Shown piece by piece: positions 45,640-57,649 of a stretch of DNA of 64,000 nucleotides; position 1 is the stretch's first letter; each line of letters begins with the position of its first letter. The notes beneath the pieces are model-generated. The model did no database searches, was not told where the DNA came from, and saw only the letters and a list, made by a program, of their open reading frames with translations. A program made the translations under genes and the position numbers. Origin of the DNA: Amaranthus tricolor (taxonomy: Eukaryota; Streptophyta; Magnoliopsida; Caryophyllales; Amaranthaceae); NCBI RefSeq assembly GCF_026212465.1, contig NC_080049.1, forward strand, positions 2,679,960 to 2,743,959, given 5' to 3'.

Positions 45640-46480
45640 TCCAAAAAGATTGAGGTCAACTACATGAATCAACATATCAGTTACAATGGTCGTCCACAAA
45701 GATTCTTCTTCATTCATTCTGCTTTTCTACTATCTCAATTTGCAAGTCTAAGTCATTCATATTTCCACTAATGTCCTCTAAGTTATCTCTAGTACATTCT
45801 TCGCTCTCTTTTCAAATCACTTATTTGAGCTCTAGTTTTCTATCTTTCTTACTGGTTCTTTAGTTACCATCTTTGCACATGCACAAACCATCTTAAACAA
45901 TTTTCTTTAATCTTTTACTCAATATTGGAACCTCCTAAACCCTCTTATATTTTCGCTTTGAATTGAATTCCCATCTTTCTATCCTAAAAGCCCAACATTT
46001 TGATCCATATAGTATCATCGATCTAATGCTTGTTCGATAGAACTTACCCTTTAACTTTAATGACATACCTCAATCACATTATATTTCAGTAGTTGCTCAA
46101 CATTTTCCCACCCACATTTAATTTTATAGGTCACATCTTGTTGGATGTTCCCGCTACTCTAAAATATGGATCCAAGGTATTTGAAGCACCCACTGAAAGT
46201 GATTTCTCTCTTCTAGCTCTATAGTGCCTCTTGTTATCTCGTTTGCGCTACAACTATACTCCATATACTCTGTCTTGCTTCGACTTAATTTGAAAATTTG
46301 TGACTCCAACTCTTGTCTCCATCGTTCAACCTTAATATTTACCTTCTCCCTGGTCTCATCAACCAAAACAATGTCATCATTAAACATCATGCACCGAAGC
46401 ACGTCTCCTTTATCAATCGAGTTATCTCATCTAGGACCGATGCGAAAAAAGAGGCTTAGGGATAAGCCTTGACAATGAAG
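45640..46480 (-). mobile_element. LINE (L1-type) reverse-transcriptase fragment
   Basis: On the minus strand, the frame from about 46402 reads MMFNDDIVLVDETREKVN, the catalytic FADDIVL-type box (first D now N). It continues with KLSRSKTEYMEY, and in a shifted frame near 46060 with KGKFYRTSIRSMILYGSKCW, the classical downstream block of plant LINE reverse transcriptases. Frameshifts and stops interrupt it, so it is inactive. Neither the 5' end nor a poly-A tail can be assigned. Confidence 0.8.
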
Positions 46481-46686
46481 GGCAATTGTGGTCGAATAAT
46501 CCTATATTGCCCCTCCATACGTCGTAAGATTTGTGTTTGCTTCTTAATACATATCTTGCAACAATTCTTACATTTATTTAGAAACAACATTTAATACACA
46601 TTTTTACATAGGAACTACAAAAACTAGATTATACATTTTTTACTACTATCACTATGTGATGAGTCATTTAGGTAGCCTCCAGTTTA

Positions 46687-46800
46687 GAATTATAGGTTGG
46701 CCTAGTCGTTGGAGGCCCTTCTTTTTGCTTCACCTAGGTAATAGGGAATCGATTCTCACCCTTTACTCCTCTTGCTTGTAAGGGGTTCTCCACACTCCGA
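46687..46800 (+). repeat. tRNA-derived SINE, copy c
   Basis: The head GAATTATAGGTTGGCCTAGT, a B-box-like GGAATCGATTCTCACC (about 46744-46759) and the tail with TTGCTTGTAAGGGG match SINE copies a and b. It lies immediately 5' of the TRIM at 46812-47090. Confidence 0.6.
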
Positions 46801-46811
46801 AATAATAAAAA

Positions 46812-47090
46812 ATTATATCTTAATAGTAGATTGTAATGCCTCCCAATTCCAAAGTCTAGGGTTTGAGTCTTAACTCTTGAAATCCTTTGGTTGAATTGGT
46901 TCCTTGACATGGTATTAGAGGCCAACGTGACAAAAAGTCACGGGTTTGCACAAGGTATGAGGAGGGTATGTGCTACATTTACAATTCTAGCTCAAAGGGC
47001 TCTTGTGCGAGGAGAGTTGTTAGAATATATAACATATCTTGGGACCTCAAAACAAAATCTTAAGTTTTTAGTTTAGTTGGTTTATTGACG
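46812..47090 (+). mobile_element. TRIM retrotransposon, degenerate copy
   Basis: The 5' repeat ends TTGGTTCCTTGACA at 46909 and is followed at once by TGGTATTAGAGG, the initiator-tRNA primer site with one change. The 3' repeat runs 47018-47090, beginning TGTTAGAATATATAACATAT, preceded by GCGAGGAGAGT. The 5' repeat start is obscured, possibly by the neighbouring SINE. Confidence 0.7.
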
Positions 47091-47101
47091 ATTATATATG
47101 T

Positions 47102-47107
<6 letters not shown>

Positions 47108-47147
<40 letters not shown>
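47108..47147 (+). repeat. Poly-A tract of 40 bases
   Basis: This uninterrupted A run lies 17 bp after the TRIM copy. It may be the tail of a retroposon or a simple repeat. Confidence 0.9.
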
Positions 47148-47149
<2 letters not shown>

Positions 47150-48599
47150 TAGTTTGACAAAATAACTAATTGAAAAAGTCAATCAAAGGAGAGCTTCGTC
47201 ATAAACTCTACTAAAGTAATAGCTCAAGCTCATATGTTTCTAACAAACATTGTTTTATTTCAAGTTTAAACACAAAGTAAACGATGGCCAATTAGGATGT
47301 GAAATTCTTAATAATAAAGGCAACAAGAAGATGGTCATAATAGTCATAAAAATTTACTGGCTGCAAAATTAAGCTTAAAAAAGCAAAATATGAAAAGAAA
47401 TGATCAACAAGTTGCATAATTTCCAAGCAAGATAAATGAACCACATACATAACCCACTCAAAATCAACAGACTTGAGAAGACATTAAATCAACTCTACTA
47501 GGCAACTTTACTTGCCTTTCAAGCAACTCTCTTTACCCTATTAATATGTGCATTTGAATAAAAATAAATATTATAAAGCAGTGGATAAAATGCGAGGATA
47601 AGATGAAAAATAGTGATAAATATGTGGATTAAAATTAAAAAAAGAATGTGTGTATTATTAAAAATAAAAAATTGTACAAATTTAGTAAGACAGATTAAAA
47701 AAGTGAGATGAAGTTTGTGATATAAAGAGGTATATGAATTGTGATTTTATCTATTTAAAACGAACTTAAAAATAATTGAAAATTAACATATTATAATTCA
47801 AATATTGACTCATAACCAAAGATAACCATGAATATATAGGGGAAAAGTATATCAAACTCAAGTAAATTAAAATTGAGAATTATTAATTGGTTGATTGGTT
47901 GAAGATTTTTTTTTTTCAATTTTAAAGATTTGAGTTTCAATACCTAAACAGAGAATTAATTTACAAATTTTTAATCATGTTTAGGAAACTTCAAGTAGGG
48001 GTTAGGATCCTAAAATATATTTTACTACTGCATTTACAAATTGTTAATCATATTTTTTTTTATAGAATTTAGTTATTTGGCATCGTAAAGTCTATTAGTT
48101 CAATTGGTTGAGTACTATGTAATTGCATAGCAAAATGTATGTTCAACTCCTACATATACTATTATAATTTATAGGTTACAAGTTTAAATTAATTACATTT
48201 TTAGTGATAAGATTATCTTTTCCCTACTTAAGATATTCTAAAACTCTGCTTGATGTATTCTAAATGTCTATTTAAGTTATTTTTAAATTTTAATTAAAAT
48301 ATCCTAAACGTTCATTTGAGATACACAAATATTTACTTGAGTTATCCTAATCCCATACTTAAGATAAATAAATAATATAGAAAACATTTTTAATCTTATT
48401 TCATGGAGTACTTCAAAGAAAGCATACAATGAAATATTGACACCGCAATTAAGAGAAATACTAAAAAAGATACCAAAATCAACAACCAGAAACCCAAAAT
48501 AAGGATGGTGATGGTCTGGTGGAAGACAGAAATGGATACCAAAACAATAAACTTTTAGGTAAGCTTCTTGTCTTGTCAACACATACTCTAAACAAGTAG
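47148..48599. other. AT-rich sequence with a SINE-like fragment
   Basis: No gene was recognised. At about 48085-48180, TTCAATTGGTTGAGTACTAT and GTATGTTCAACTCCTAC resemble the A and B boxes of a tRNA-derived SINE. A worn relative may lie near 47880-47960. Confidence 0.4.
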
Positions 48600-48870
48600 G
48601 TAGATTATAGAGTATTTGGAAACGATTGACCATTGATAGTTACTTAGTTGATAGTTGATTTCAGTTGATTTTATTAATTGGTTTAATTAATTAATTATAA
48701 ACATATTATTACAAACAGATTGTTCAAACAACTTATTTATAATAATAATACGTTTCAATTAGTTAATTTACCAAATATTAAAATTAAATAGTTTAACCAT
48801 TCAATTTTCTATTTGTATTTGTGCAAAATACGTTAAAATTGTCTAATAAGCCGTTTAGTCAAGTATATAT
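48600..48870. mobile_element. MITE of the GTGTTTGGCAAA family
   Basis: It shares the interior order of the intronic copy at 25544: GTTGATTTCAGTTGATTTTA, AACAACTTATTTATAATAA, TTAGTTAATTTACCAAATAT and CAATTTTCTATTTGTAT. The ends are worn. Confidence 0.5.
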
Positions 48871-48960
48871 ATATATATATATATATATAGAGGTAGGTCA
48901 AGCATTGGTATAAAAGATACAACATTCATAATAAATAATAATAATAATAATAATAATAAT
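48861..48960. repeat. TA and AAT microsatellites
   Basis: A TA run of about 14 units (near 48863-48890) is followed by about nine AAT units (near 48930-48960). Confidence 0.9.
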
Positions 48961-49779
48961 ACCAACTGGCAACTATTATGCCTATTGCCTAACCAAAGTT
49001 CCCAATTGAGATCACTTACCATACCTATTCTTCCATTTCCAAGTTCCAACCTAAATAATGCAGCCAAAACTATGCAAATGGACTCATGGTGTAAGGTAGA
49101 ACGAACTTCCTACTCTAGTCTTTTCTACAAATTAAAAGAAACCATTTTCTTAATAACATTAAAGTAATAATATGTTTTTTTTTGCTTCGAAACGCTTTAA
49201 ATATCTAAATTACATGAACTAATTAGGAGTATTATTAAGCAAGTTTTCTGAAATTTTAAAAGAGTTTAAATTTTAATATTTATTTTTCTCGTTTTAATCC
49301 ATATATGATGGTAGTTAAAACAGTTATCAAATTTCACTTTTTTCGAAAACTCATTACCTCTTAATTTCTTTTATCTTTTTCATTATATTTTATCTTAATT
49401 TCTTAATTTTTGGTTTTTGATAAAATATTACAAAATGAGTGTTTATATGGAGAATGATGAAATTCATAAGTTTTTATATAAATATTATCATTTTTATTTA
49501 AAAAATCTATAAAAAGATTAAAAGTTCTGTAAATATAAAAGATCCACACGTGATTTGTTCAAAAATACAGAACCATGAGATGGTTCTTTTGTAGAATTTT
49601 GTAATAAAATCATCTATATATAGTTTTTAGGCTATATATTTAGGAGGATAAATTTTTTTATTCAAAGTATAGTTTTCTTTTCGTGGTTAGAAAAACAACC
49701 ATTGCCAACAGCTATAAATGCAACCAAATTCCATAATGGCACTCACACCAAAATGCAAATGGATTTCATCTTTTCTTAT

Positions 49780-50280
49780 CAACCAAATAAAAGCTTGAGA
49801 GTATTTTTCAAACCATAGCTAATGGTTGATTGGAATGACTGATTTGATTTAGATTAATTAGGTAATTTTTAATATGTGGATGAAATTATTTTGTTGCATA
49901 TTAGCATATTATAACATGTTTTAACCGGTTAATTTATCACACATTAATATAAAACGATTTAACCATCCAACCATACATTTAAATTAAAATTTTCAACAAA
50001 CTATTTTGCATCAAAATGAAAATTTTGCGATCACTTGAGGATGTTTTATAATATAGCTTATTAGATAATTTTAGCTCATTTTGATACAAATAGATGATTA
50101 TGCGGTCAAACCATTTTGATAATGTTCAGTAATTTAGCTAGTTGAATCAATATATTGTTATAAATATGCTTTTTTTAACCAAGCTATTATAAGTATCGGG
50201 TTCAAAATCAACTTTTCAACCAAACAATCAAATCAGTACTAAAATCAATCTATAGCTACTTGCTATCAACCAAGCTAAAT
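49780..50280. mobile_element. Two adjacent MITEs of the GTGTTTGGCAAA family
   Basis: The first lies at about 49780-50010 and the second at about 50040-50280, in opposite orientation. Both have the TTTAACCATCCAA / GGTCAAACCATT and GCTAGTTGAATC / GGTTAATTTATCAC type blocks of the copy at 25544. Confidence 0.5.
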
Positions 50281-50588
50281 AAAATATTATTATACCACTT
50301 TATAGTAAAACTTAAAATAAAAACCAATAATTATTAAAAAAAAATATAAATCAATTATATTTATTTTAGTGGCATAGTAAATTTGATGAGCAAAAAATAT
50401 CAATAATAACAATTACAATTACAAGAGGGTATCAAGAGAAATCTAGAATAATAGATGAGAAAGGCAATGATGTGAAATAAAACGAAGCATTTTATCATCA
50501 AAAATCTTATCAACAAATATTCCAATAAAGAGAAATGATATGATTACTGATCTTCCACTCCTACAAGCAAAAGGGATTCTGTTGATAA

Positions 50589-51503
50589 TTACTAATTATC
50601 ATAATTCATAGCATCCTCATCAAGTATGTCAAAACCCATTCACATTTTGTGAGAATAATTTTCTACCTCATACCTTATTAACTCGTCATAATCATCGCAC
50701 AAAGCCAGAGTTCGGGGAATCAAATGCCTATAAAATGGAGTGCAACACGAGAATTTTACAATAAATCACACATCCTAATACTACTATCGCACGTAATTGC
50801 TGAATTATGATGAAATCCGTTACATTACCAAGTTCCGTAGGGTTATAATAGTCTTTTTAATATAAAGATACCGAATTTTTAATTCCAGTGCAAAAGTCTT
50901 TTTGTAGCGAGTAAAACTAGTATAGTGATTGTACAAAGGAAAGATGATGACGGAGATGACAATCGTTACTGACAAGCAAGATCCAAATACATCTAATTTG
51001 TACTCTAAAGCTAAATAAAGAAGGAAACCAAAAGGAAACACCAAAACACAAGCATCCAGTTTTCCATCAATACATTCAACTGTTTGTTATGATGCAGGAT
51101 AGGCAGAAAGGAAGGGAGAAATGGAGGATTGGAAAGGGCAAATCGAACATAATACAAGCTCTGATACAAGACACGATTCTCCTCGATCAACCGTAATTAA
51201 CCTAAACTCTCATTTTAACACCGTGTTAAGAGCGTCATCAGATGAACACAACTTCACCCGAGAGCGGTGAATTTGAAAACCTGAAGAACTAACTAAACTC
51301 ATTGAAATCAGCCTAGGAACATTAATCAAACTAACCAACATGACAATACATATTAGGATCATTCAAAATAAGTAAAAATGCACTACAACCACATAATAGT
51401 AGTACGTAATGTGAGAGCTTTCATGGAAGGAGCAAAACTAGGATCATGAAAACAACCACCTCCACAAGGGCATGAACATTGACAAGGAATTGTTACAGAG
51501 TAC
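50589..51503 (-). other. Unrecognised coding-like stretches
   Basis: On the minus strand four segments look protein-like. 51503-51383 follows an acceptor-like site and encodes the cysteine-rich VTIPCQCSCPCGGGCFHDP. 51317-51210 holds SGFQIHRSRVKLCSSDDALN, ending at a TGA. 51088-50820 encodes a hydrophobic segment, FPFGFLLYLALEYKLDVFG then VTIVISVIIFPLY. 50777-50589 encodes HLIPRTLALCDDYDELIR, and after one in-frame TGA, GFDILDEDAMNYDN. I could not join them into one frame with good splice sites, and I do not recognise the family. It could be a degenerate gene, a transcript with unusual introns, or chance. Confidence 0.3.
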
Positions 51504-51517
51504 CTGATATATATAAA

Positions 51518-51808
51518 AGAAACCAACTCAACCAAAAGCTTAAACTGATACTTGAGATTCTAAATATGTTATATACTCTAACACGCTCCCTCATACGAAA
51601 GCCCGCTCTTTTGGATGAAAGTGTGGATGCGATATAGACCCTTCTCATACCTGACACTGAATGTTCCACCTTAAAACTTAAATAAAAGGTGGTTGAGATT
51701 TGAACATTTGACCTGTTATCACGTTGAAATCTAATACCATATCAAGAAATCAACACAACCAAAAATTTAAGCTAATAATAGATGCCACAGAATATGTAAT
51801 CAGACACA
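51518..51808 (-). mobile_element. TRIM retrotransposon, degenerate copy
   Basis: The downstream repeat (51583-51518) begins TGTTAGAGTATATAACATAT and contains AGCTTTTGGTTGAGTTGG. The upstream repeat (about 51808-51740) is worn. Between them, next to the upstream repeat, is ATGGTATTAGATTTC, a changed primer-binding site. Its layout equals the element at 33166-33449. Confidence 0.7.
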
Positions 51809-51837
51809 TTAATGCTCAAAAACTTCATTTATACATG

Positions 51838-52025
51838 CTATTTCCTCCTATTCTAATCTCATTTTTCTTTCTTTATTTGTTTATTTGGTTAACTTCTTCC
51901 TTTACTTTGTACCCAACGAGATCTAACTATTTACACAATTATACCATCAAATAATCGCTAGTCTCTCGTTAAGATTGGTGCATTATCAAATGGGAAATCC
52001 TACTAAAATAGGAGGGAGTAAATTG
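51838..52025. mobile_element. Possible Stowaway-like MITE
   Basis: ATTTCCTCCTATTCTAAT on the left and CTAAAATAGGAGGGAGTAA on the right are complementary in style, and TAGGAGGGAGTA is a typical Stowaway end. Confidence 0.45.
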
Positions 52026-52753
52026 CAAGTTGATCAATCTATTTGCAACCATGAATCAATCCCACACAAAGATAGATTGTTTAACACAACTAAAACTTGT
52101 AAAAATGCACTAATCTCCATGATTTAAAGAAAGCAACATCATATATAGAATGAAAAGAATAAAAATTAGATCATCAACATGAATAACCAAGAAACCCTCT
52201 TTTTCTTTTAAGTTTCACTCATTCCTCATAGAAATTTTCCCTTTTTTCTTTGCAAATACAAGTCATCAACAACAAGGGATAAATTAATATATAATATTGT
52301 GGTAAAATGGGGTGATTAGCATTGATCTCTAAACCAAACCTAATATTAACCCCTTCATAATCATCATTTTCTAATATTATTACATATCTAACCCACCATT
52401 AATCCCCCTCCATACATAATAATCATCAACTTCTTTCCAATTTCTCATCTTTTTCCTTCAACTCATGAAACCCAGATCTCATATCATCTCAAGTTTTTCC
52501 CAAAATCAAAAGGGGAAAATTTTCTTAAAAAATGAACATAAACTAGAAATTGTTACTCATGATATAACATCATATTATATCTAATTTTTCATAGCCATTT
52601 TTTTTTTCTTTTTTTCTGTTCTTCATCATAAAATTTCAAAGAACATAAAATAAACTCTTGAGAATTAAGAAAGAATCTTCCATTTTTTTTTTCCCTTTTT
52701 TTGTTGATTCTTTCTCAAATTTATCATCATTATCAAATCATTATTTTTTACCG

Positions 52754-53410
52754 TTAAAGACAAAGTGCCGTCGCTTGATAATCATCATCAAACCCAAAAA
52801 ACAGACCCCCATCACCACCGTCAATAGGTGGAAGATTCAGATCAAACGGTAAAGCTTGCTTCTGACCAACAACCAATCCAACGGCAACAGATGAACAACC
52901 AATATCATCACAATCCTCACCGTTGATTTCATCGATAACAGAGGAAGAAGAATCACAATCACTTCTACAATCTTCTTCAACTCTAACCTTCACTGGCGTC
53001 GTATTTTGACTAATTCTAATCACCTGTGACGCGTTATACGATTCCACCGTGGAACTCATCCCACTCGATGCTGGCCGTTGGATCATCTCAACATCATGAT
53101 GATCATCATCGTCAATTAAAACGGCGTCGTTTCTATAAAACGGTGGAGGAGAAAGAGGAAAATTAGTTTTAGCTTTAAGACCACGAAATTGCCGTGCGGC
53201 TTTATCATAAGCCCGAGCAGCATCTTCAGCGGAATCAAATGTACCCAACCAAACCCGGGTTTTTTTTCTCGGGTCACGGATCTCCGCTGCGAATCTACCC
53301 CATGGACGTTTACGAACTCCCCGGTATTTAATATTATTTGATGGATCCATCTGTGTAGATCCGTTTTGAAATGGGTCTGTTGTTTTCGTCATTAATCTTC
53401 CTCTTCTCAT
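52754..53410 (-). CDS. ERF: ERF-family transcriptional repressor with EAR motif
   Basis: This intronless gene gives 218 residues from the first ATG (53410-53408); the frame upstream contains only a TTG, so that ATG is chosen. One AP2/ERF domain spans residues 29-85: [19 protein letters not shown], then [19 protein letters not shown] and [11 protein letters not shown]. The alanine and aspartate that distinguish ERF from DREB are present (WGRFAAE, GTFDSAE). Acidic stretches follow, and an EAR repression motif FDLNLPP sits near residues 189-195. This layout matches group VIII (class II) ERFs such as AtERF3/4/7, nuclear repressors binding GCC-box promoters in ethylene, jasmonate and stress responses. 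Length fits the group. A short upstream reading frame lies in the leader. Confidence 0.96.
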   Translation of the reverse strand: MRRGRLMTKTTDPFQNGSTQMDPSNNIKYRGVRKRPWGRFAAEIRDPRKKTRVWLGTFDSAEDAARAYDKAARQFRGLKAKTNFPLSPPPFYRNDAVLIDDDDHHDVEMIQRPASSGMSSTVESYNASQVIRISQNTTPVKVRVEEDCRSDCDSSSSVIDEINGEDCDDIGCSSVAVGLVVGQKQALPFDLNLPPIDGGDGGLFFGFDDDYQATALCL

Positions 53411-53503
53411 GTTTTGAAAACAGAAAAAATAGTGGAACAGATCAAAAAAATGGGGATTTTGAATGGAATTGATAAGAAGGGACAAAAATGGAGGTTTCTC
53501 TCT

Positions 53504-53548
53504 CTAGAAGGAGGAGGAAAATTGTGTGGGTGGAAGAATGGAAGGCAT
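53504..53548 (-). promoter_or_regulatory. Upstream open reading frame in the ERF leader
   Basis: In the presumed 5' leader, an ATG at 53548 opens 14 codons (MPSILPPTQFSSSF) and ends at a TAG, 93 bp before the main ATG. If the transcript starts farther upstream it could reduce translation of the repressor. Whether it is in the mRNA is not known. Confidence 0.5.
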
Positions 53549-53649
53549 AATTTCTCTCTCCTTAGAAGAAGAAAATTGAAATAATTTTTATTTTATGAAA
53601 GGAAAAGAAAAGCGTTGGGTATGCTTTTCTCGAAAACTGTACCTTGAAA

Positions 53650-54360
53650 TAAGCGTGGTTTTAATAAATTTGATAGTATCATCTACCGTCTGTCTAACAT
53701 TTCGTGCTTTTTTATTTCATTTTAAACCGTGTTTGGTCTTTCAAAGAAGGGAGTAGCGAAGAAGTATGAATGAAGTATCGTTTAAACGTGTTTTGTGAAT
53801 GTGGAGTATTTTTTTTGTCATAATGGGATAGTGCTTTTAAGAAAATATAAATACTTAATAGTAATTAATAAATATATATAGCTTGAATTGTATAGAAAAA
53901 TTAAATTATGCTATAAATTTATAAATAAGATTATATTATATTTGGATAGAAATATAGGTGAGAAATAAAAGAATGGGGACCAGAATGAGAACGGGAAGGG
54001 GAAGGGGAAGGGGAAGGAAAGAAAGGAAAAGATAGGAGAGAGATAAGAACAAAGAATACATCTTATTTGTTTAGGAAGAAAAAAAGGAGAAGAAAAAAAG
54101 AAAATAAGTGTTTTCTTGTAAATCTTTCCACTTAAGAAAAAATTTGTTTATATTTTCGCTTCAAACTCATCCCCTTAAAATTTTTTCCCTTTCTTTTTGT
54201 TATTCTAACAAAGATTTTCATTTCTCCCTATCCAAACATGATGTTAAAGAAAATAATGAGTTTAATTTTTTTAAATAAAAATTAAGCAAAATGAGAGAGA
54301 CATTTCAAAATAGAAAATAATGTCAAATGAGAGAGATATAGACACACAATGTATTAGGGT
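53650..54360. other. ERF upstream region with purine-rich simple sequence
   Basis: No gene was recognised. GGGAAGGGGAAGG repeats lie near 53990-54020. Confidence 0.4.
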
Positions 54361-54402
54361 GTTTGTCAAATAGTTATTGGTTGTTTGCTGATATGAACAG
54401 CT
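54361..54402. mobile_element. Left part of a MITE split by the Copia insertion
   Basis: GTTTGTCAAATAGTTATTGG and GTTTGCTGATATGAACAGC match the start of the GTGTTTGGCAAA MITE family. The other part probably continues after the 3' LTR at 59352-59660, which ends in CATTTATCAAATAC. Confidence 0.5.
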
Positions 54403-54603
54403 TGTTGGAAAGTATTGACAAATTAGCCTTGATTGAGAAATTATTTTTGGTTAATTAGATTATGATCTTTTTAAGTAGGAAAGTTGTTGTATTTAGGAAT
54501 TAGGGAAGATTAGTATCCTCCACTAACCGACATATTCTTTGTGTATATATTATAGTCTTGCAAATCAGTGTAATAAATCAGTTTAAACCCAAATTTTGTC
54601 TAT
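54403..54603 (+). repeat. 5' LTR of the Copia element
   Basis: About 201 bp, beginning TGTTGGAAAG and containing GTGTATATATTATAG as a TATA-like element. It is about 94% identical to the 3' LTR apart from indels. Confidence 0.9.
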
Positions 54604-54690
54604 ATGGTATCAGAGCACACAGTAATCCGGAGAACGGAGAACCGTAACTGACATTTTCATCATTTACCAAACTCACTCACCGGAACAACC

Positions 54691-55666
54691 ATGGCAGACA
54701 CACCTCTATTAACCGTAGAGACACTTTTTGAATTGTTTAAAAAGATTACCATATAAACAAAAAAAACAAGACCAACCAAACCAATACCTCAATAAACTTG
54801 TCGGAAAAACTCTCACACCATAACTACACAACCTGGGCTCGTCTCATGCACCTCTCAATTGGAGGATTGGGAAAGCTCAGTCATATCACTATTTCCCCTC
54901 CATCAAAAGACTCATCTGATTTTTCCAAAAGGGATCAAAATGATTACGGTCTCACTGCCAAAATTCTGAGTAACATCAGCCTGAAACAAGTCACACAATT
55001 CCTTGACTATCTATCGGCTAAGGCCTTATGGGAAGGTTTGGAATCGTTGTATAGCAGTGGACAAGATAAACTCCAGATTTAAGACCTAACGGTTAAAACC
55101 AACAATTTAAAACAAAACAAAGGCCCAATTGAGGCTTTTTCAGCAAATTGACGGCAATTTAGGAGGAATTAGACCGTCGCATCTCAAATCTGATGACTTC
55201 CCCAACCGACATCAACATTTACAATGAGATCCAACAAAAAAATCGATTGTACCAATTTTTTTCAGTGTTCAACGATACATATGACAAAGACAAGAGAGAA
55301 CTCTTGAATCGCAACAAACGCCCCACAGCAGAAGAGGCGTATGCTGCAATTCGAAGGGAAATCGCCCCTGGAGAAAAAGCGGAACATACCGAAATCGGTA
55401 GCAGGGTGGTAACAAAACATGCAAATAAACCGTCATCACGGAGGGATAAGAGAGCCAAACTGAAGTGTAGCCATTATGGAAATTCCAGACACACGAAGGA
55501 AGGGATATTCAAAATTTTAAGGTACCCGGAGTGGTGGTCCGATCCAACAAAAAGGAGGGAGCCACGGGGTGACAGTGACAAAGGGAAGGTAGTAGTGGCT
55601 GTGAACGAAATCGAAGGATCAGAAGAGGTTGTTTATCAACACAAACAAGGTGAGATTAATGAGTGA
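54691..55666 (+). pseudogene. Copia gag remnant
   Basis: The ATG at 54691 opens 21 codons and then meets a stop. The gag body resumes in the frame at 54798 (LSHHNYTTWARLMHLSIGG, then LWEGLESLYSSG) and, after another stop, at 55193. The CCHC knuckle region reads CSHYGNSRHTKEGIFK with the second and last cysteines replaced. Confidence 0.85.
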
Positions 55667-55899
55667 AAAGCAACAATGGCGGATGAAGATGCCAAAGTGC
55701 CGCCATTCACAGAAGAAAAAAGGAGGAGGAATATCCTTTAGGTCTTCTTCAAAAGGAGAAAAAAAAAACCCACAATTAAAGGGACCTTTGGTCCGGTTAT
55801 TAAGGATAGGAGTGTTCCTCTGTTTAACTCTTTCTCTCTTTTAAATCGCACCAACTCTATTAAAGTACCTGATTTTGTGAACGTCGTCCTTAATACAAA

Positions 55900-57450
55900 C
55901 TCGGCCTTGATATGTAAAAAAGAAAATAATTGGATATTTGATTGTGGTGCCACCAACTCTATGTCTTTTGATCCTACAGATTTTAATAAAATTAATCCAT
56001 CCTTGAAAATTTATTTAAACTACTAATGGTGCTCTTATGGCCGTTAAGGGGTCTGGAATAATTCGAATTGGTGAAATTGAGCTTCCTGATTGCCTGTTTA
56101 CCCCTGAATTGAACTATAAATTGCTTAAAATTAGCCATCTCACTAAACGTCTTTCCATACTCTGTGTTAATTACCTTTGGTTCGTGTCTTGTGCAGGAAA
56201 ATCAGACCGAGAAGATATTTTGAATGGTACTGAGCGAGATGGCATTTACTACCTTCGGTAAGGACCTTACCAAGGAAATGCAACATTGGTTCAGGAATCA
56301 TCAGAGCATCAACTTTGGGTGCGGCATCGCCGGCTAGGTCATCCATCTCTTAGTTATTTAAAGTTTTTATTTCCTTCTTTAACTAAAAACATTTCTGGTT
56401 TAGATTGTGAATCTTGTGTATTGGCCAAAAGCCACAAACATTCTTATTTGTCCAGTACTAGTCATAATCAAGAACCACTTGCTCTTTTTCATACTGATGT
56501 GTGGGCCTCTCTCCTGTTAATACCCCCCTTGATTATGCTTACTTTGTGACATTTATTGATGATTGTACTCGTATGTGCTGGGTGTATTTTCTGAAACACA
56601 AATCTGATGTTCTAAACACATTCATCACCTTTTACAAAATGATTCACACACAATTCTAAACCAAGATAAAGATATCTGATGGGGTAGGGGAATACATTGA
56701 TAAAAACCTTAGGCAATTTTTTCTAGACCAAGGCATGATCTACCAAAACACCTGTCAAGATACCCCTCAACAAAACGGGGTAGATGAACGCAAAAACAAA
56801 ACTCTCTTAGAAATGACCCGAGCTATGATGTTTAATGCCAAAGTTTCATCTTTTTTCCGGCCTAAAGCAATTGCAACAACCAACTATCTCACTAATCGAC
56901 TTCCACACAAAAAATTAACCACAAAACACCTTTAGCCCACCTCCAACAGTTCAAATCCATACCATTCACTCACTCCTTACCTCCCTGTTTCTTTGGGAGC
57001 ACCGTATTTATCCACCTTTTCGAAATTCAGCGTTACTAACTTGAAGCTCGTGCTACTAAATGTGTTTTTATTGGGTATGAGACTAATCAAAATGGGTATC
57101 GATGTTATGATCATTCTTCCAAAAAAATATCACCACTCTTGATTGCAACTTCTTTGAAAACACATTTTATTACCGGCATGATCGTCAGGATGAGAGTAGC
57201 ATTGACTATCTTAGCTGGTTAGCTTATTCCATTCAAAGTTTTCCCAAGCCTGATGACAATACCATAGAGGACCTAGCTGGAAGACTAGGAACAAGCTTAG
57301 CTCCTCAAGTACCATGTCAAATCGCTATTCTTATTCCTAAAACTCCTTCTGAGAATGAAAACAATGAGGTAACTGACTCTGAACCCAACTCTCCCTTAAT
57401 TAAAACCCTTGACGCTAACCCTACTATGTAGAAAGAAGTTGAACCACTGA
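55900..57450 (+). pseudogene. Copia protease and integrase remnant
   Basis: Protease (FDCGATNSMSF) is followed by the histidine/cysteine pre-integrase region (RRLGHPSLSYLKF, CESCVLAKSHKH) and the integrase core with TPQQNGVDERKNK, in several frames. Confidence 0.85.
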
Positions 57451-57649
57451 AAAATCCACCAACCTATCATTTTCCCCCTAGAAATACTCGGGGAATTCCT
57501 CCTTGAAGGTATAACCATGAGTTTGAAGCCCAAAGATCTAAGTACCCTATCTCACAACAAAATCAAAATCTTTCGCAAATACCCAAAGCCTTCACTACCT
57601 CACTCTACTCCACACAAATTCCCAATACCCTAAAGAAAGCTATAAATCA

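Noticed and set aside
53411..53485. N-terminal extension of the ERF gene
   Set aside because: The frame upstream of 53410 opens only at a TTG, and the extra residues are not ERF-like.
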